A DNA stretch of 64,000 nucleotides from Burkholderiales bacterium. Lineage in GTDB: Bacteria > Pseudomonadota > Gammaproteobacteria > Burkholderiales > Burkholderiaceae_C. The stretch spans positions 1 through 64,000 of the forward strand of contig JACRAZ010000040.1 of the NCBI GenBank assembly GCA_016213205.1, written 5' to 3'. Under the pieces are notes generated by a model, which saw only the letters and a list, made by a program, of their open reading frames with translations, searched no databases and was not told the DNA's origin. This document shows, in pieces, positions 1 to 7,475 of this stretch (within the stretch, counting starts at the first letter, position 1; each line of letters opens with the position of its first letter). Position numbers and translations under genes: made by a program.

Positions 1-41
1 CTGCGCGGGCTGCGCACAGCGCCAGCGAGTCAGTTTACGAA

Positions 42-60
42 GCGTGCCCTGCGGGCACGC
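42..60 (-). terminator. perfect hairpin, possible ubiT operon terminator
   Basis: An 8-bp perfect stem (GCGTGCCC / GGGCACGC) with a 3-nt loop lies about 195 nt past the ubiT stop in the leftward direction. On the minus strand it is followed by TTCGTAAACTG, so the U-run is weak. A second inverted repeat (GTGGCAT at 137-143, ATGCCAC at 156-162) lies between it and ubiT. Positions 1-254 show no convincing gene. Confidence 0.4.
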
Positions 61-254
61 CGCCCCCCGAACCGCCCAAGACCGGCGCCTGCGAACGCGC
101 GCCGCAGGCTGAGCGCCCACGCCTTTGCGAACCACGGTGGCATTCGAAGGGTCGCATGCCACGACGGTGGGGGAGAGCCCCTGGGTCTGCGGGCGCGCCG
201 ACCCCAGCAAGCCTGCGTCCGCAACACGCCCAAGACTGGCCCACCGACCGCCGC

Positions 255-716
255 TCAGTGCCCAGCCATCCCCGGCCACAACGGCCCGATCGCATCCAGC
301 GTGTTCTTCAGCACCAGCCCCAGTTCGGTGTCGCCTTCCATCACCAGCGCGCGCTCGAAGAACAGCCGGTCGGCATCGTCCTCGCCGCGCACGAGCCGCC
401 ACAGCGCCTGGGCCTGCGCGCGGATGCGCAGTGCGGTGTCGCCACCACCGGGCGCGACGACGAACCCACGCGGGCCCAGCTGCAGCCGCACCCGCAGGCC
501 GGCCTCGATGAGCTCCACCTCCACCGTGCGGCCGGACAGGGCGCTGCGGCTGGCCGCGTCCAGCCTGGGCAGCAGCACGCGGTCGAGCACCCGGGCCACC
601 ACGAACGAGGGCGGCTGCGTCGGCAGGCGGCGCACCAGCGCACGGGCCTGTTGTGCGGCCTGGGCCAGCAGGGGCGGCAGTGTCGGCAGCGGGGGGCGAC
701 CGTGTGGTGCGTTCAT
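255..716 (-). CDS. ubiT: UbiT, SCP2-type lipid-binding factor of anaerobic ubiquinone synthesis
   Basis: The 153-residue product fits UbiT, an SCP2 sterol-carrier-domain accessory protein that works with UbiU and UbiV in O2-independent ubiquinone synthesis. After a proline-rich start, the body alternates hydrophobic and basic stretches and ends in the typical SCP2 motif of an acidic loop followed by EGD and a helix (around residues 125-145). The ATG at 716 was chosen because it lies 5 nt after the ubiV stop; the same frame is open further upstream, but only as a shadow of ubiV. It is the last gene of cobA-ubiU-ubiV-ubiT. Assignment rests on the domain plus the unmistakable ubiUV neighbours. 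Confidence 0.86.
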   Translation of the reverse strand: MNAPHGRPPLPTLPPLLAQAAQQARALVRRLPTQPPSFVVARVLDRVLLPRLDAASRSALSGRTVEVELIEAGLRVRLQLGPRGFVVAPGGGDTALRIRAQAQALWRLVRGEDDADRLFFERALVMEGDTELGLVLKNTLDAIGPLWPGMAGH

Positions 717-721
717 GGTGT

Positions 722-1663
722 TCAGGCCTCCACGGCGGCCATGCCCGGCCGGCGCCGCGCAAACCCATCCACCCGGCGGCCGGGCGGGCCCAGCGTCGCC
801 AGCTCGGCCTGGGCGGCCGCGGCCGGTGCACCGTGGTTCAGCACCGCATCGAACAGCGCGAGCACGCGCGCAAACCCGTCGCTGCAAGGCGACAGGCGCA
901 CCGCCGATGCACCGGCCGCGCGCAGCGCGGCGCCCTGCCCCACCAGGCAGTGCAGCGCGGCCGATTGGGTCTGGATGCCGTTGAGCACCAGGAAGGGCTC
1001 GCCCTCGGTGGTGCGCAGCAGCAGGCCATCGGCATCGTCGCGGCAGCGGAAGTCGCACTCGTCCTTGTTGAGCCGGTGGTGACGCGCGGTGAAGCAGCGC
1101 GCCGACAGCGCCAGCGGCATGCGGCCGAAGCCGAACACCTCGGTGCGCAGCGGCCCGGCGGCACCGGCCACCGGCGTGGCCGGCGGGTTGATGCGGCTCA
1201 CCGCGTCGAGCGCCAGCTCCAGCGGCGGCACCCAGGTGGCCGCGCCCAGCACGGCGTGCTCTTCGAGCGCCTCGCGGCTGTAGATGTTGATGTGCGGGCC
1301 CAGCGTGAAAGGCTGGGCCTGGCCGGCGGCATGCAGCCCGGCCAGCACGCGCAGCGCCGAGACATCGCCCGCCTCCACCGCAAACTCGCCCTGCTCGGCC
1401 ACGCGGCGCAGCGTGCGCAGCTCGGCCTCGGACATCACCAGCGCCTGCGTGGCCAGCACCACCTGCTTGCCAGCGGCCACCAGCTCGCGGCCGATGGCCA
1501 GCCAGTCCTCGGTCTTGAACTCGTTGCGCCGCGAGCACACCACCTCGCCCAGCACCACGGTGCGGGCGGGGCTCTCGGCCACGTCGGCATAGAAGGCCAT
1601 CGTCTGCGCACGCGGCCACCAGTACTGCAGCGGGCCCACCGTCAAGTCCAGCGTCGTGTTCAT
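722..1663 (-). CDS. ubiV: UbiV, U32-family [4Fe-4S] protein for O2-independent ubiquinone hydroxylation
   Basis: The 313-residue U32-peptidase-like protein is the UbiV half of the UbiU-UbiV complex, which hydroxylates the ubiquinone ring without oxygen (prephenate is the known oxygen source in E. coli). The four expected cluster cysteines are present: C43 in VVCSRRNEFK, then C190, C203 and C207 in the SARC...DECDFRC segment. The family motif LGPHINIYSR lies at 121-130. The ATG at 1663 starts a protein of normal family length; the frame upstream is open only because it overlaps ubiU. It sits 22 nt after ubiU and 5 nt before ubiT. Confidence 0.95.
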   Translation of the reverse strand: MNTTLDLTVGPLQYWWPRAQTMAFYADVAESPARTVVLGEVVCSRRNEFKTEDWLAIGRELVAAGKQVVLATQALVMSEAELRTLRRVAEQGEFAVEAGDVSALRVLAGLHAAGQAQPFTLGPHINIYSREALEEHAVLGAATWVPPLELALDAVSRINPPATPVAGAAGPLRTEVFGFGRMPLALSARCFTARHHRLNKDECDFRCRDDADGLLLRTTEGEPFLVLNGIQTQSAALHCLVGQGAALRAAGASAVRLSPCSDGFARVLALFDAVLNHGAPAAAAQAELATLGPPGRRVDGFARRRPGMAAVEA

Positions 1664-1685
1664 CGCACCCTTCCTGCAGGCGGCT

Positions 1686-2705
1686 TCATCGCCACGGGCG
1701 GTCGTAGGCGCCCAGCGTGTGCTGCTGGCCCTCGGCCCAGCGCGCGAGCTGCGCACCCCAGCCCGGTTGTACGGCATAACGCGCGTTCGACGCGGCCAGG
1801 TCGATCGCCGAACGCCAGACCCGCGTCACCTCGGCCACGTAGGAGGGGCTGCGCTGGCGGCCCTCGATCTTGATGGCCTTGACGCCCGCTTCGATCAGCT
1901 GCGGCAGCAGCGCCAGCGTGTTCAGGCTGGTGGGCTCCTCGAGCGCGTAGTCGCGCGTGCGGTTCACCTCGAAGCGGCCCTTGCACAGCGTGGGGTAGCC
2001 GCGCGGTTCGTCGAGTGCGTAGTGGTCGATCAGCACGCCGTTGAGCCGCGCGTCCACGCCGCCACCGGCCTGCTCTTCCCAGCGCACCGCCGAAGGGGGC
2101 GAGCACACGCCCGCGGTGTTGGGCGATTGGCCGGTGACATAGGACGACAGCGCGCAGCGCCCCTCCACCATCACGCACAGGCTGCCGAAGCCGAAGACCT
2201 CGATGTCCACCGGCGTGTGGCGCACCACGTGCGCCACCTGTTGCAGCGTGAGCACGCGCGGCAGCACCGCGCGCGCGATGCCGTAGCGCTCGCGGAAGAA
2301 CTCGATCGCCTCGTAGGTGGTGGCCGAGGCCTGCACCGACAGGTGCAGCCGCATCTCGGGGTGGTGGCGGCGCGCGAAGGCCATCACCGCGGTGTCGGCG
2401 ACGATCAGGGCATCCGCACCCAGCTCGGCCGCGCGGGCCACCGCCCGCTGCCAGGGCACGGTGTCGCGCGCGTCGGCGTAGGTGTTCAGCGCCATCAGCA
2501 CCTCGCGGCCATGGGCGTGGGCATACCGCACGCCCTCGCGCACCTGCGCGTCGTCGAAGTTCAGGCCGGCGAAGTTGCGCGCGTTGGTCGCATCCTTCAT
2601 GCCCAGGTACACCGCGTCGGCACCGGCGTCCACCGCCAGCATCAAGGCGCGCAGCGAGCCGGCCGGGCACACCAGGGCCGGCTTGACGGGAGCGCTGTCG
2701 TTCAT
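1686..2705 (-). CDS. ubiU: UbiU, U32-family [4Fe-4S] protein for O2-independent ubiquinone hydroxylation
   Basis: The 339-residue protein is the partner of UbiV. It carries the U32 signature around residues 168-202 (EVFGFGSLCVMVEGRC) and the four cluster cysteines C177, C184, C201 and C241, with the spacing known for UbiU. The N-terminal motif LVCPAG followed by a TIM-barrel-like DAGADAVYLG is typical. Its ATG overlaps the cobA stop by four bases (ATGA), which implies translational coupling. In a denitrifier it keeps the ubiquinone pool filled when oxygen is absent, consistent with its place beside nirS. Confidence 0.95.
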   Translation of the reverse strand: MNDSAPVKPALVCPAGSLRALMLAVDAGADAVYLGMKDATNARNFAGLNFDDAQVREGVRYAHAHGREVLMALNTYADARDTVPWQRAVARAAELGADALIVADTAVMAFARRHHPEMRLHLSVQASATTYEAIEFFRERYGIARAVLPRVLTLQQVAHVVRHTPVDIEVFGFGSLCVMVEGRCALSSYVTGQSPNTAGVCSPPSAVRWEEQAGGGVDARLNGVLIDHYALDEPRGYPTLCKGRFEVNRTRDYALEEPTSLNTLALLPQLIEAGVKAIKIEGRQRSPSYVAEVTRVWRSAIDLAASNARYAVQPGWGAQLARWAEGQQHTLGAYDRPWR

Positions 2706-3538
2706 CGCAGGTCCGGCACCCGCATCGCGGCGGTGGCGTGCGGGCCCAGCACCTCGTGCAGGCTGACCACGCCGCCGATCATGATGAGCGCCGGCGGCTT
2801 CACGCCATGCACCAGCGCCAGCGTGGGCAGCGACTGCAGCGTGCCGGTGACCACCCGCTGGTCGGGCCGGGTGGCGCGTTCGATGGTGGCCGCCGGCGTC
2901 TCGGGCGCGAGGCCGTGCGCGATGAGCTGCTCGCAGATGATCGGCAGCGTGCCCACGCCCATGTACACCACCACCGTCTGGCGCGGGCGGGCCAGCAGTT
3001 CCCAGTCCAGGTCCAGGGTGCGGGCATCGGCCTCGCCACGCAGGTGGCCGGTGGTCAGCACCAGCGAGCAGGCGTGGTCGCGGTGGGTCAGCGGCATGCC
3101 GGCCATCGCGGCCGCGCCTTGCGCGGCACTGATGCCGGGAATCACCTCGAAGGGCACGCCGGCGGCGGCCAGGGCCTGGGCTTCCTCGCCACCGCGACCG
3201 AAGATGTACGGATCACCCCCCTTGAGCCGCAGCAGCGGCCGGCCGGCGCGGGCCAGGCGCAGCATCAGGTCGATGATGGCGTCCTGCGTGAGCGTGTGGT
3301 GGCCCGCTTCCTTGCCCACGTAGATGCGGTCGGCGCCGCGTGGCACCAGCTCCAGCACCTCCTTGCCCACCAGGTGGTCGTAGAGCACCAGGCTCGCGGC
3401 GCGCAGCGCCTTGCCGGCCTTGATGGTCAGCAGATCCGGATCACCGGGGCCGGCGCCCACCAGCGTGACCTTGGCCGGCATGTGAGCGGCCAGCCGCGCG
3501 CCGGCATCGAAGTGCAGGGGTTCGCCGATGACGCTCAT
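2702..3538 (-). CDS. nirE: uroporphyrinogen-III C-methyltransferase (SUMT), NirE/CobA type
   Basis: It makes precorrin-2 from uroporphyrinogen III with two S-adenosylmethionine molecules, the first dedicated step to heme d1 and siroheme. The 278-residue sequence has the SUMT signatures VTLVGAGPGDPDLLT (24-38), LRLKGGDPYIFGRGGEE (101-117) and VIPGISAA near 130. There is no CysG-type dehydrogenase/ferrochelatase domain, so it is a stand-alone SUMT. The start at 3538 gives normal length; an in-frame ATG at 3586 would add 16 residues. It heads the ubiUVT operon and diverges from nirS, so the call nirE (rather than cobA for cobalamin) rests on context. Confidence 0.92.
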   Translation of the reverse strand: MSVIGEPLHFDAGARLAAHMPAKVTLVGAGPGDPDLLTIKAGKALRAASLVLYDHLVGKEVLELVPRGADRIYVGKEAGHHTLTQDAIIDLMLRLARAGRPLLRLKGGDPYIFGRGGEEAQALAAAGVPFEVIPGISAAQGAAAMAGMPLTHRDHACSLVLTTGHLRGEADARTLDLDWELLARPRQTVVVYMGVGTLPIICEQLIAHGLAPETPAATIERATRPDQRVVTGTLQSLPTLALVHGVKPPALIMIGGVVSLHEVLGPHATAAMRVPDLR

Positions 3539-3612
3539 CGCAGGTGCCGCCCGTTCGGGGCTCGTCCGTGTGTCATGGGGACGCATGGTCTTTCAGCCAC
3601 TGCAGCCAGTCC

Positions 3613-3626
3613 TTAAACCAAGTCAA
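3613..3626. promoter_or_regulatory. FNR/DNR-type box between nirE and nirS
   Basis: TTAAACCAAGTCAA has the 5-4-5 layout of the CRP/FNR-family site TTGAY-N4-RTCAA: one half perfect, the other degenerate (TTAAA). It lies 150 nt before the nirS start and 74 nt from the nirE start, so it could serve either direction. A weak -10 candidate (GACGAT, 3650-3655) follows at about the spacing seen at other boxes in this window; TAGGGT at 3637-3642 is too close to the box for a class II promoter. It is the weakest of the six boxes. Confidence 0.55.
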
Positions 3627-3776
3627 GGACGCAACCTAGGGTCAGCACCGACGATTCGCCCCGCTCGGAGTGAGGAATCGCAGCCCCTGCCCGACCCATC
3701 GAAAAGCTCCCTTCGATGGCACCAGTGCTGCAACAGGGTCGCTGACGATGGCGGCCCGCCTGACGGAGTGCGAACA

Positions 3777-5468
3777 ATGATGACCCCGAAACTGTCGCGG
3801 CTCGCGGCGGCCCTGGCGGCGACGCTGGCGGTCAATGCCCAGGCCCAGGATGCTGCTGCCGTTGCTGCACCGGCCATGACCCAGGCCGAAGTCGAGATCG
3901 GCAAGAAGATCTACTTCGAGCGCTGCGCCGGCTGCCACGGTGTGCTGCGCAAGGGCGCCACCGGCAAGAACCTCGAACCGCACTGGAGCCGCAAGGTCGC
4001 CGATGGTTCCACGCAGGAGGGCGGCACGCTGAAGTTGGGCACCTCCCGGCTGGAAAAGATCATCGCGCTGGGCACCGAAGGCGGGATGGTCAACTATGAC
4101 GACATCCTGACCAAGGACGAGATCAACATCATGGCGCGCTACATCCAGCGCACGCCGGATGTGCCGCCCGAGTTCGGCCTGAAGGACATGCAGGCGAGCT
4201 GGAAGCTCCTCGTGCCGGTCGACCAGCGGCCGAAGAAGCAGATGAGCAAGGTGAACCTGAAGAACGTGTTCGCGATCACGCTGCGCGACACCGGCAAGCT
4301 GGCGCTGGTGGACGGCGACACCAAGAACATCTGGCAGGTGCTGGACACGGGCTACGCGGTGCACATCTCGCGCCTGTCGGCCTCGGGCCGCTACGTGTAC
4401 ACCGTGGGCCGCGACGGCCTGGTCACGCTGATCGACCTCTGGTACGAGACCCCCACCACCGTGGCCACGGTGAAGCTGGGCGCCGATGCGCGCTCGGTCG
4501 ACACCTCCAAGTTCAAGGGCTACGAGGACAAGTACCTGATCGGCGGCACCTACTGGCCGCCCCAGTACTCCATCATGGACGGCGAGACGCTCAAGCCGAT
4601 CAAGATCGTCTCGACCCGCGGCAACACGGTGGACGGCGAGTACCACCCCGAGCCGCGCGTGGCCTCGATCGTCTCGTCGATGATCAAGCCCGAGTGGGTG
4701 GTCAACGTGAAGGAAACCGGCCAGATCATGCTGGTGGACTACAGCGACATCAAGAACCTGAAGACCACCACGATCGAATCGGCCAAGTTCCTGCATGACG
4801 GCGGCTGGGACGCGAGCAAGCGCTACTTCCTGGTGGCGGCCAATGCCTCGCACAAGATCGCCGCGGTGGACACCAAGACCGGCAAGCTGGCCGCGCTGGT
4901 GGACACCAAGAAGATCCCGCACCCGGGCCGTGGCGCGAACTTCATGCACCCGCAGTTCGGTCCGGTGTGGGCCACCGGCCACCTGGGCGACGCCGTGATC
5001 ACGCTGATCTCGACGCCTTCGGAAGACCCGAAGAACGCCAAGTTCAAGCAGCACAACTGGAAGGTCGTTCAGGAACTGAAGACCAACGGCGCGGGCAACC
5101 TGTTCGTCAAGACGCACCCGAAGTCCAGCAACCTGTGGGCCGACATGCCGATGAACCCCGAGCGTGAGAACGCCGAATCGGTGTACGTGTACGACCTGAA
5201 GGACCTGAACAAGGCACCGGTGAAGATCGACGTGGCCAAGGACTCCGGCCTGCCGCAGACCAAGGCGCTGCGCCGCGCCACCCACCCGGAATACAACCAG
5301 GCGGGTGACGAGGTGTGGATCAGCCTGTGGGGCGGCAAGACGGACCAGTCGGCCATCGTGGTGTACGACGACAAGACGCTCAAGCTCAAGAAGGTGATCA
5401 CCGATCCGCGGATCGTCACCCCGACGGGCAAGTTCAACGTCTACAACACCCAGCACGACATCTATTGA
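3777..5468 (+). CDS. nirS: cytochrome cd1 nitrite reductase NirS
   Basis: It reduces nitrite to NO in the periplasm. The 563-residue precursor has a signal peptide cut near AQAQ-D (about residue 24). A cytochrome c domain follows, with CAGCH at 50-54 and a likely heme-c Met ligand at M104 (TEGGMVNYDD), then an eight-bladed heme d1 propeller. H196 fits the proximal d1 ligand. H340 and H382 are 42 residues apart, the spacing of the two active-site histidines of Pseudomonas aeruginosa NirS. There are two tandem ATGs (3777, 3780); GGAG at 3766-3769 is a good ribosome site. It is first in the nir cluster, behind the box at 3613-3626. Confidence 0.98.
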   Translation: MMTPKLSRLAAALAATLAVNAQAQDAAAVAAPAMTQAEVEIGKKIYFERCAGCHGVLRKGATGKNLEPHWSRKVADGSTQEGGTLKLGTSRLEKIIALGTEGGMVNYDDILTKDEINIMARYIQRTPDVPPEFGLKDMQASWKLLVPVDQRPKKQMSKVNLKNVFAITLRDTGKLALVDGDTKNIWQVLDTGYAVHISRLSASGRYVYTVGRDGLVTLIDLWYETPTTVATVKLGADARSVDTSKFKGYEDKYLIGGTYWPPQYSIMDGETLKPIKIVSTRGNTVDGEYHPEPRVASIVSSMIKPEWVVNVKETGQIMLVDYSDIKNLKTTTIESAKFLHDGGWDASKRYFLVAANASHKIAAVDTKTGKLAALVDTKKIPHPGRGANFMHPQFGPVWATGHLGDAVITLISTPSEDPKNAKFKQHNWKVVQELKTNGAGNLFVKTHPKSSNLWADMPMNPERENAESVYVYDLKDLNKAPVKIDVAKDSGLPQTKALRRATHPEYNQAGDEVWISLWGGKTDQSAIVVYDDKTLKLKKVITDPRIVTPTGKFNVYNTQHDIY

Positions 5469-5477
5469 TGCGCAGCC

Positions 5478-5512
5478 GCGCGCCGCGATCGAGGCACTCG
5501 ATCCCGGCGCGC
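5478..5512 (+). terminator. strong hairpin after nirS, likely attenuator or mRNA stabiliser
   Basis: Arms 5478-5492 and 5498-5512 (GCGCGCC...GATCGA / TCGATC...GGCGCGC) form about 14 pairs with one C-C mismatch and a 5-nt loop, 10 nt past the nirS stop. There is no U-run, so a full intrinsic terminator is unlikely. A partial stop or 3'-end protection that leaves more nirS than nirT mRNA would fit a need for abundant reductase. That role is inference. Confidence 0.55.
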
Positions 5513-5545
5513 GCCATCAGTGCAATTCACGCATTCGGAGGCTTC

Positions 5546-6145
5546 GTGGCCGATTCCACTTCCAACCCCGGGCCCCTGGCCCGCGCCTGGCGCTGGCTGC
5601 GCCAGCCCAGCAAGCTCTCGCTGCTCAGCCTGATGACCATCGGCATCGTCCTGGGCATTCTGCTGTGGGGTGGCTTTCACACCGTGGTCGAGGCCACGAA
5701 CCGCGAAGAGTTCTGCATCGGCTGCCACGAGATGCGGAACAACGTCTACAAAGAGTATTCCGAGAACACCATCCACTACACCAACCGCACCGGTGTACGT
5801 GCCACCTGCCCCGACTGCCATGTGCCGAAGGAGTGGGGGCCCAAGATGCTGCGCAAGATCCAGGCCTCGCGCGAGCTGTACGGCAAGCTCGTCGGCACGG
5901 TGGACACGCCCGAGAAGTTCGAGGCCAAGCGCCTGCAGCTGGCCCGGCGCGAATGGGCCCGCATGAAGGCCAACGATTCGCTGGAGTGCCGCAACTGCCA
6001 CAGCCATGAATCGATGGCCAAGACCGTGCAGAAGCCGCGTGCGCAGAAGTCGCACGAGATGGCCCTGAAGGACAAGGAGACCTGCATCGTGTGCCACAAG
6101 GGCATTGCGCACCACAAGCCCAAGGGCATGACTGAAGAAGACTGA
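5546..6145 (+). CDS. nirT: tetraheme quinol dehydrogenase, NapC/NirT family
   Basis: This 199-residue membrane-anchored cytochrome carries electrons from quinol to periplasmic acceptors, here most likely NirS. One N-terminal membrane helix (about 24-44) is followed by four CXXCH heme sites at 57-61 (CIGCH), 88-92 (CPDCH), 148-152 (CRNCH) and 180-184 (CIVCH), the layout of NapC/NirT. The start is GTG, preceded by GGAGG at 5537-5541 with a 4-nt gap. Its place directly after nirS supports NirT over NapC; the nap genes at the other end of the window have no napC in view, so sharing is possible. Confidence 0.9.
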   Translation: MADSTSNPGPLARAWRWLRQPSKLSLLSLMTIGIVLGILLWGGFHTVVEATNREEFCIGCHEMRNNVYKEYSENTIHYTNRTGVRATCPDCHVPKEWGPKMLRKIQASRELYGKLVGTVDTPEKFEAKRLQLARREWARMKANDSLECRNCHSHESMAKTVQKPRAQKSHEMALKDKETCIVCHKGIAHHKPKGMTEED

Positions 6146-6201
6146 GCCCACTCTTGCCGACGCATCGGGCTCGGCATCCCCCCCATCGAAAGGATCGTCC
6201 C

Positions 6202-7071
6202 GTGAGACTTCCCCGCCTGCTTCCCCTCACCACCGCCACCCTGCTGAGCCTGGCCGCCGCTGCCGCCACGGCAGCCGCCCCCGACTGGAGCAAGGTTCCG
6301 GGCAAGGCGATCACGCTGTACTACCCGGGCGTCTCGCCGATCGAGTGGATCTACAAGGGCACCGAACACAGCGGCGCCCGCGCGCTGAAGAAGGGTGAAA
6401 CCTGCGCCAGCTGCCACCACGCCGAAGCCGCCGACATGGGCAAGCGCATGGCCACCGGGCAGAAGCTCGAGCCCAAGGTCATCCCGGGCAAGGCCGGCAG
6501 CATCGCGGTCAATGTGCAGGCCGCGCACGACGGCGCCAACCTGTACCTGCGCTTCAGCTGGAAGCAGCCTGCCGGCGGCGCCGAGAAGATGGACAAGGAC
6601 AACGCCGTGAAGCTGGCGTTCATGCTCGAGGACAACAAGATCCCCGGGGCCGAGCTGTCGGGTTGCTGGGAAACCTGCCACGTGGACATGCGCACCATGC
6701 CCGAGGCCAAGGACGACAAGAAGACCAAGTACGTCAAGGACGGCAACCTGGGCACGGGCAAGTACTACGACCTGATGCAGTGGACGAGCAAGGGCGCCAA
6801 GCACGACGGCCACGTGGCCGACAAGCGCGTGATGGACGGCGGCAAGGCCCTGGTCGATGCCAAGGGCGAGAACAAGGGCGGCGAGTGGAGCGTGGTGTTC
6901 ACCCGCAAGCTCACCGGCGGTGAAGGCGACATCGCGCTGGCCGCGGGCAAGGTGGTCAACTTCGGCTTCGCGATCCACGACGACCACACGATCGGCCGCT
7001 TCCACCACGTGTCCAACGGCTACACGCTGGGCATCGACGCCAAGGCCGACATCACCGCGGCCAAGCAGTGA
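6202..7071 (+). CDS. periplasmic haem protein, ethylbenzene-dehydrogenase-gamma-like (EB_dh) domain
   Basis: The 289-residue secreted protein has a signal peptide (cleavage near TAAA-P, about residue 26) and one standard heme-c site, CASCH at 68-72. The remaining roughly 200 residues resemble the haem-binding domain shared by ethylbenzene/DMSO dehydrogenase gamma subunits and cytochrome c-552 types. A second motif, CWETCH near residue 155, has three residues between the cysteines and may bind another heme or a disulfide. The start is GTG with AAAGGA at 6189-6194. It probably passes electrons to or from NirS, but its partner is unknown. It takes the place that nirB or nirM occupies in pseudomonads, though it is not homologous by sight. 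Confidence 0.75.
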   Translation: MRLPRLLPLTTATLLSLAAAAATAAAPDWSKVPGKAITLYYPGVSPIEWIYKGTEHSGARALKKGETCASCHHAEAADMGKRMATGQKLEPKVIPGKAGSIAVNVQAAHDGANLYLRFSWKQPAGGAEKMDKDNAVKLAFMLEDNKIPGAELSGCWETCHVDMRTMPEAKDDKKTKYVKDGNLGTGKYYDLMQWTSKGAKHDGHVADKRVMDGGKALVDAKGENKGGEWSVVFTRKLTGGEGDIALAAGKVVNFGFAIHDDHTIGRFHHVSNGYTLGIDAKADITAAKQ

Positions 7072-7475
7072 TGCACACGGCGCACCGGCGCTGCGGCCCG
7101 CACGGGCTTGCACTCGCGCGCGCCGCGCTGGCCCTGGTGGCGCTGGCGCCCGCGCTGGCCCTGGCCCAGCCGGCCACCGGCGGCGGCGCCGCGGCCAGCG
7201 CAGCCACCGGCAACGGCCCGGTGGCCGAGGTGCTGATCCTCGACTACAAGTTCACGCCACCGGTGCTCACGGTGCGCGCCGGCACCACCGTGCGCTGGCT
7301 CAACCAGGAAAAGCGCACCACCCACTCGGTGCAGTTCACCCACCCGCCCGCGCCGGAAGGCGAGCGCATGTTCCCGGGCGAATCCTGGCTGCGGCGCTTC
7401 GACACTCCGGGGCGCTACGAGTACACCTGCGGCCCCCACCCGGAGATGAAAGGCCGCATCGACGTCACGCCATGA
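7071..7475 (+). CDS. periplasmic cupredoxin (plastocyanin/pseudoazurin-like)
   Basis: A 134-residue type-1 blue copper protein. A signal peptide ends near LALAQ (about residue 33), then a glycine/alanine linker leads to a single cupredoxin domain. The copper ligands are H85 (TTHSVQF), C120, H123 and M126 (CGPHPEM). Such proteins donate electrons to nitrite reductases, so it is a candidate mobile donor to NirS. The ATG at 7071 shares one base with the previous stop (TGATG); a GTG directly before it is an alternative start. Its own stop overlaps the next start (ATGA), so the three genes are translationally coupled. Confidence 0.88.
   Translation: MHTAHRRCGPHGLALARAALALVALAPALALAQPATGGGAAASAATGNGPVAEVLILDYKFTPPVLTVRAGTTVRWLNQEKRTTHSVQFTHPPAPEGERMFPGESWLRRFDTPGRYEYTCGPHPEMKGRIDVTP

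Noticed and set aside
137-162. Inverted repeat GTGGCAT/ATGCCAC as a terminator for ubiT
   Set aside because: 12-nt loop and no T-run; the hairpin at 42-60 is a better candidate.
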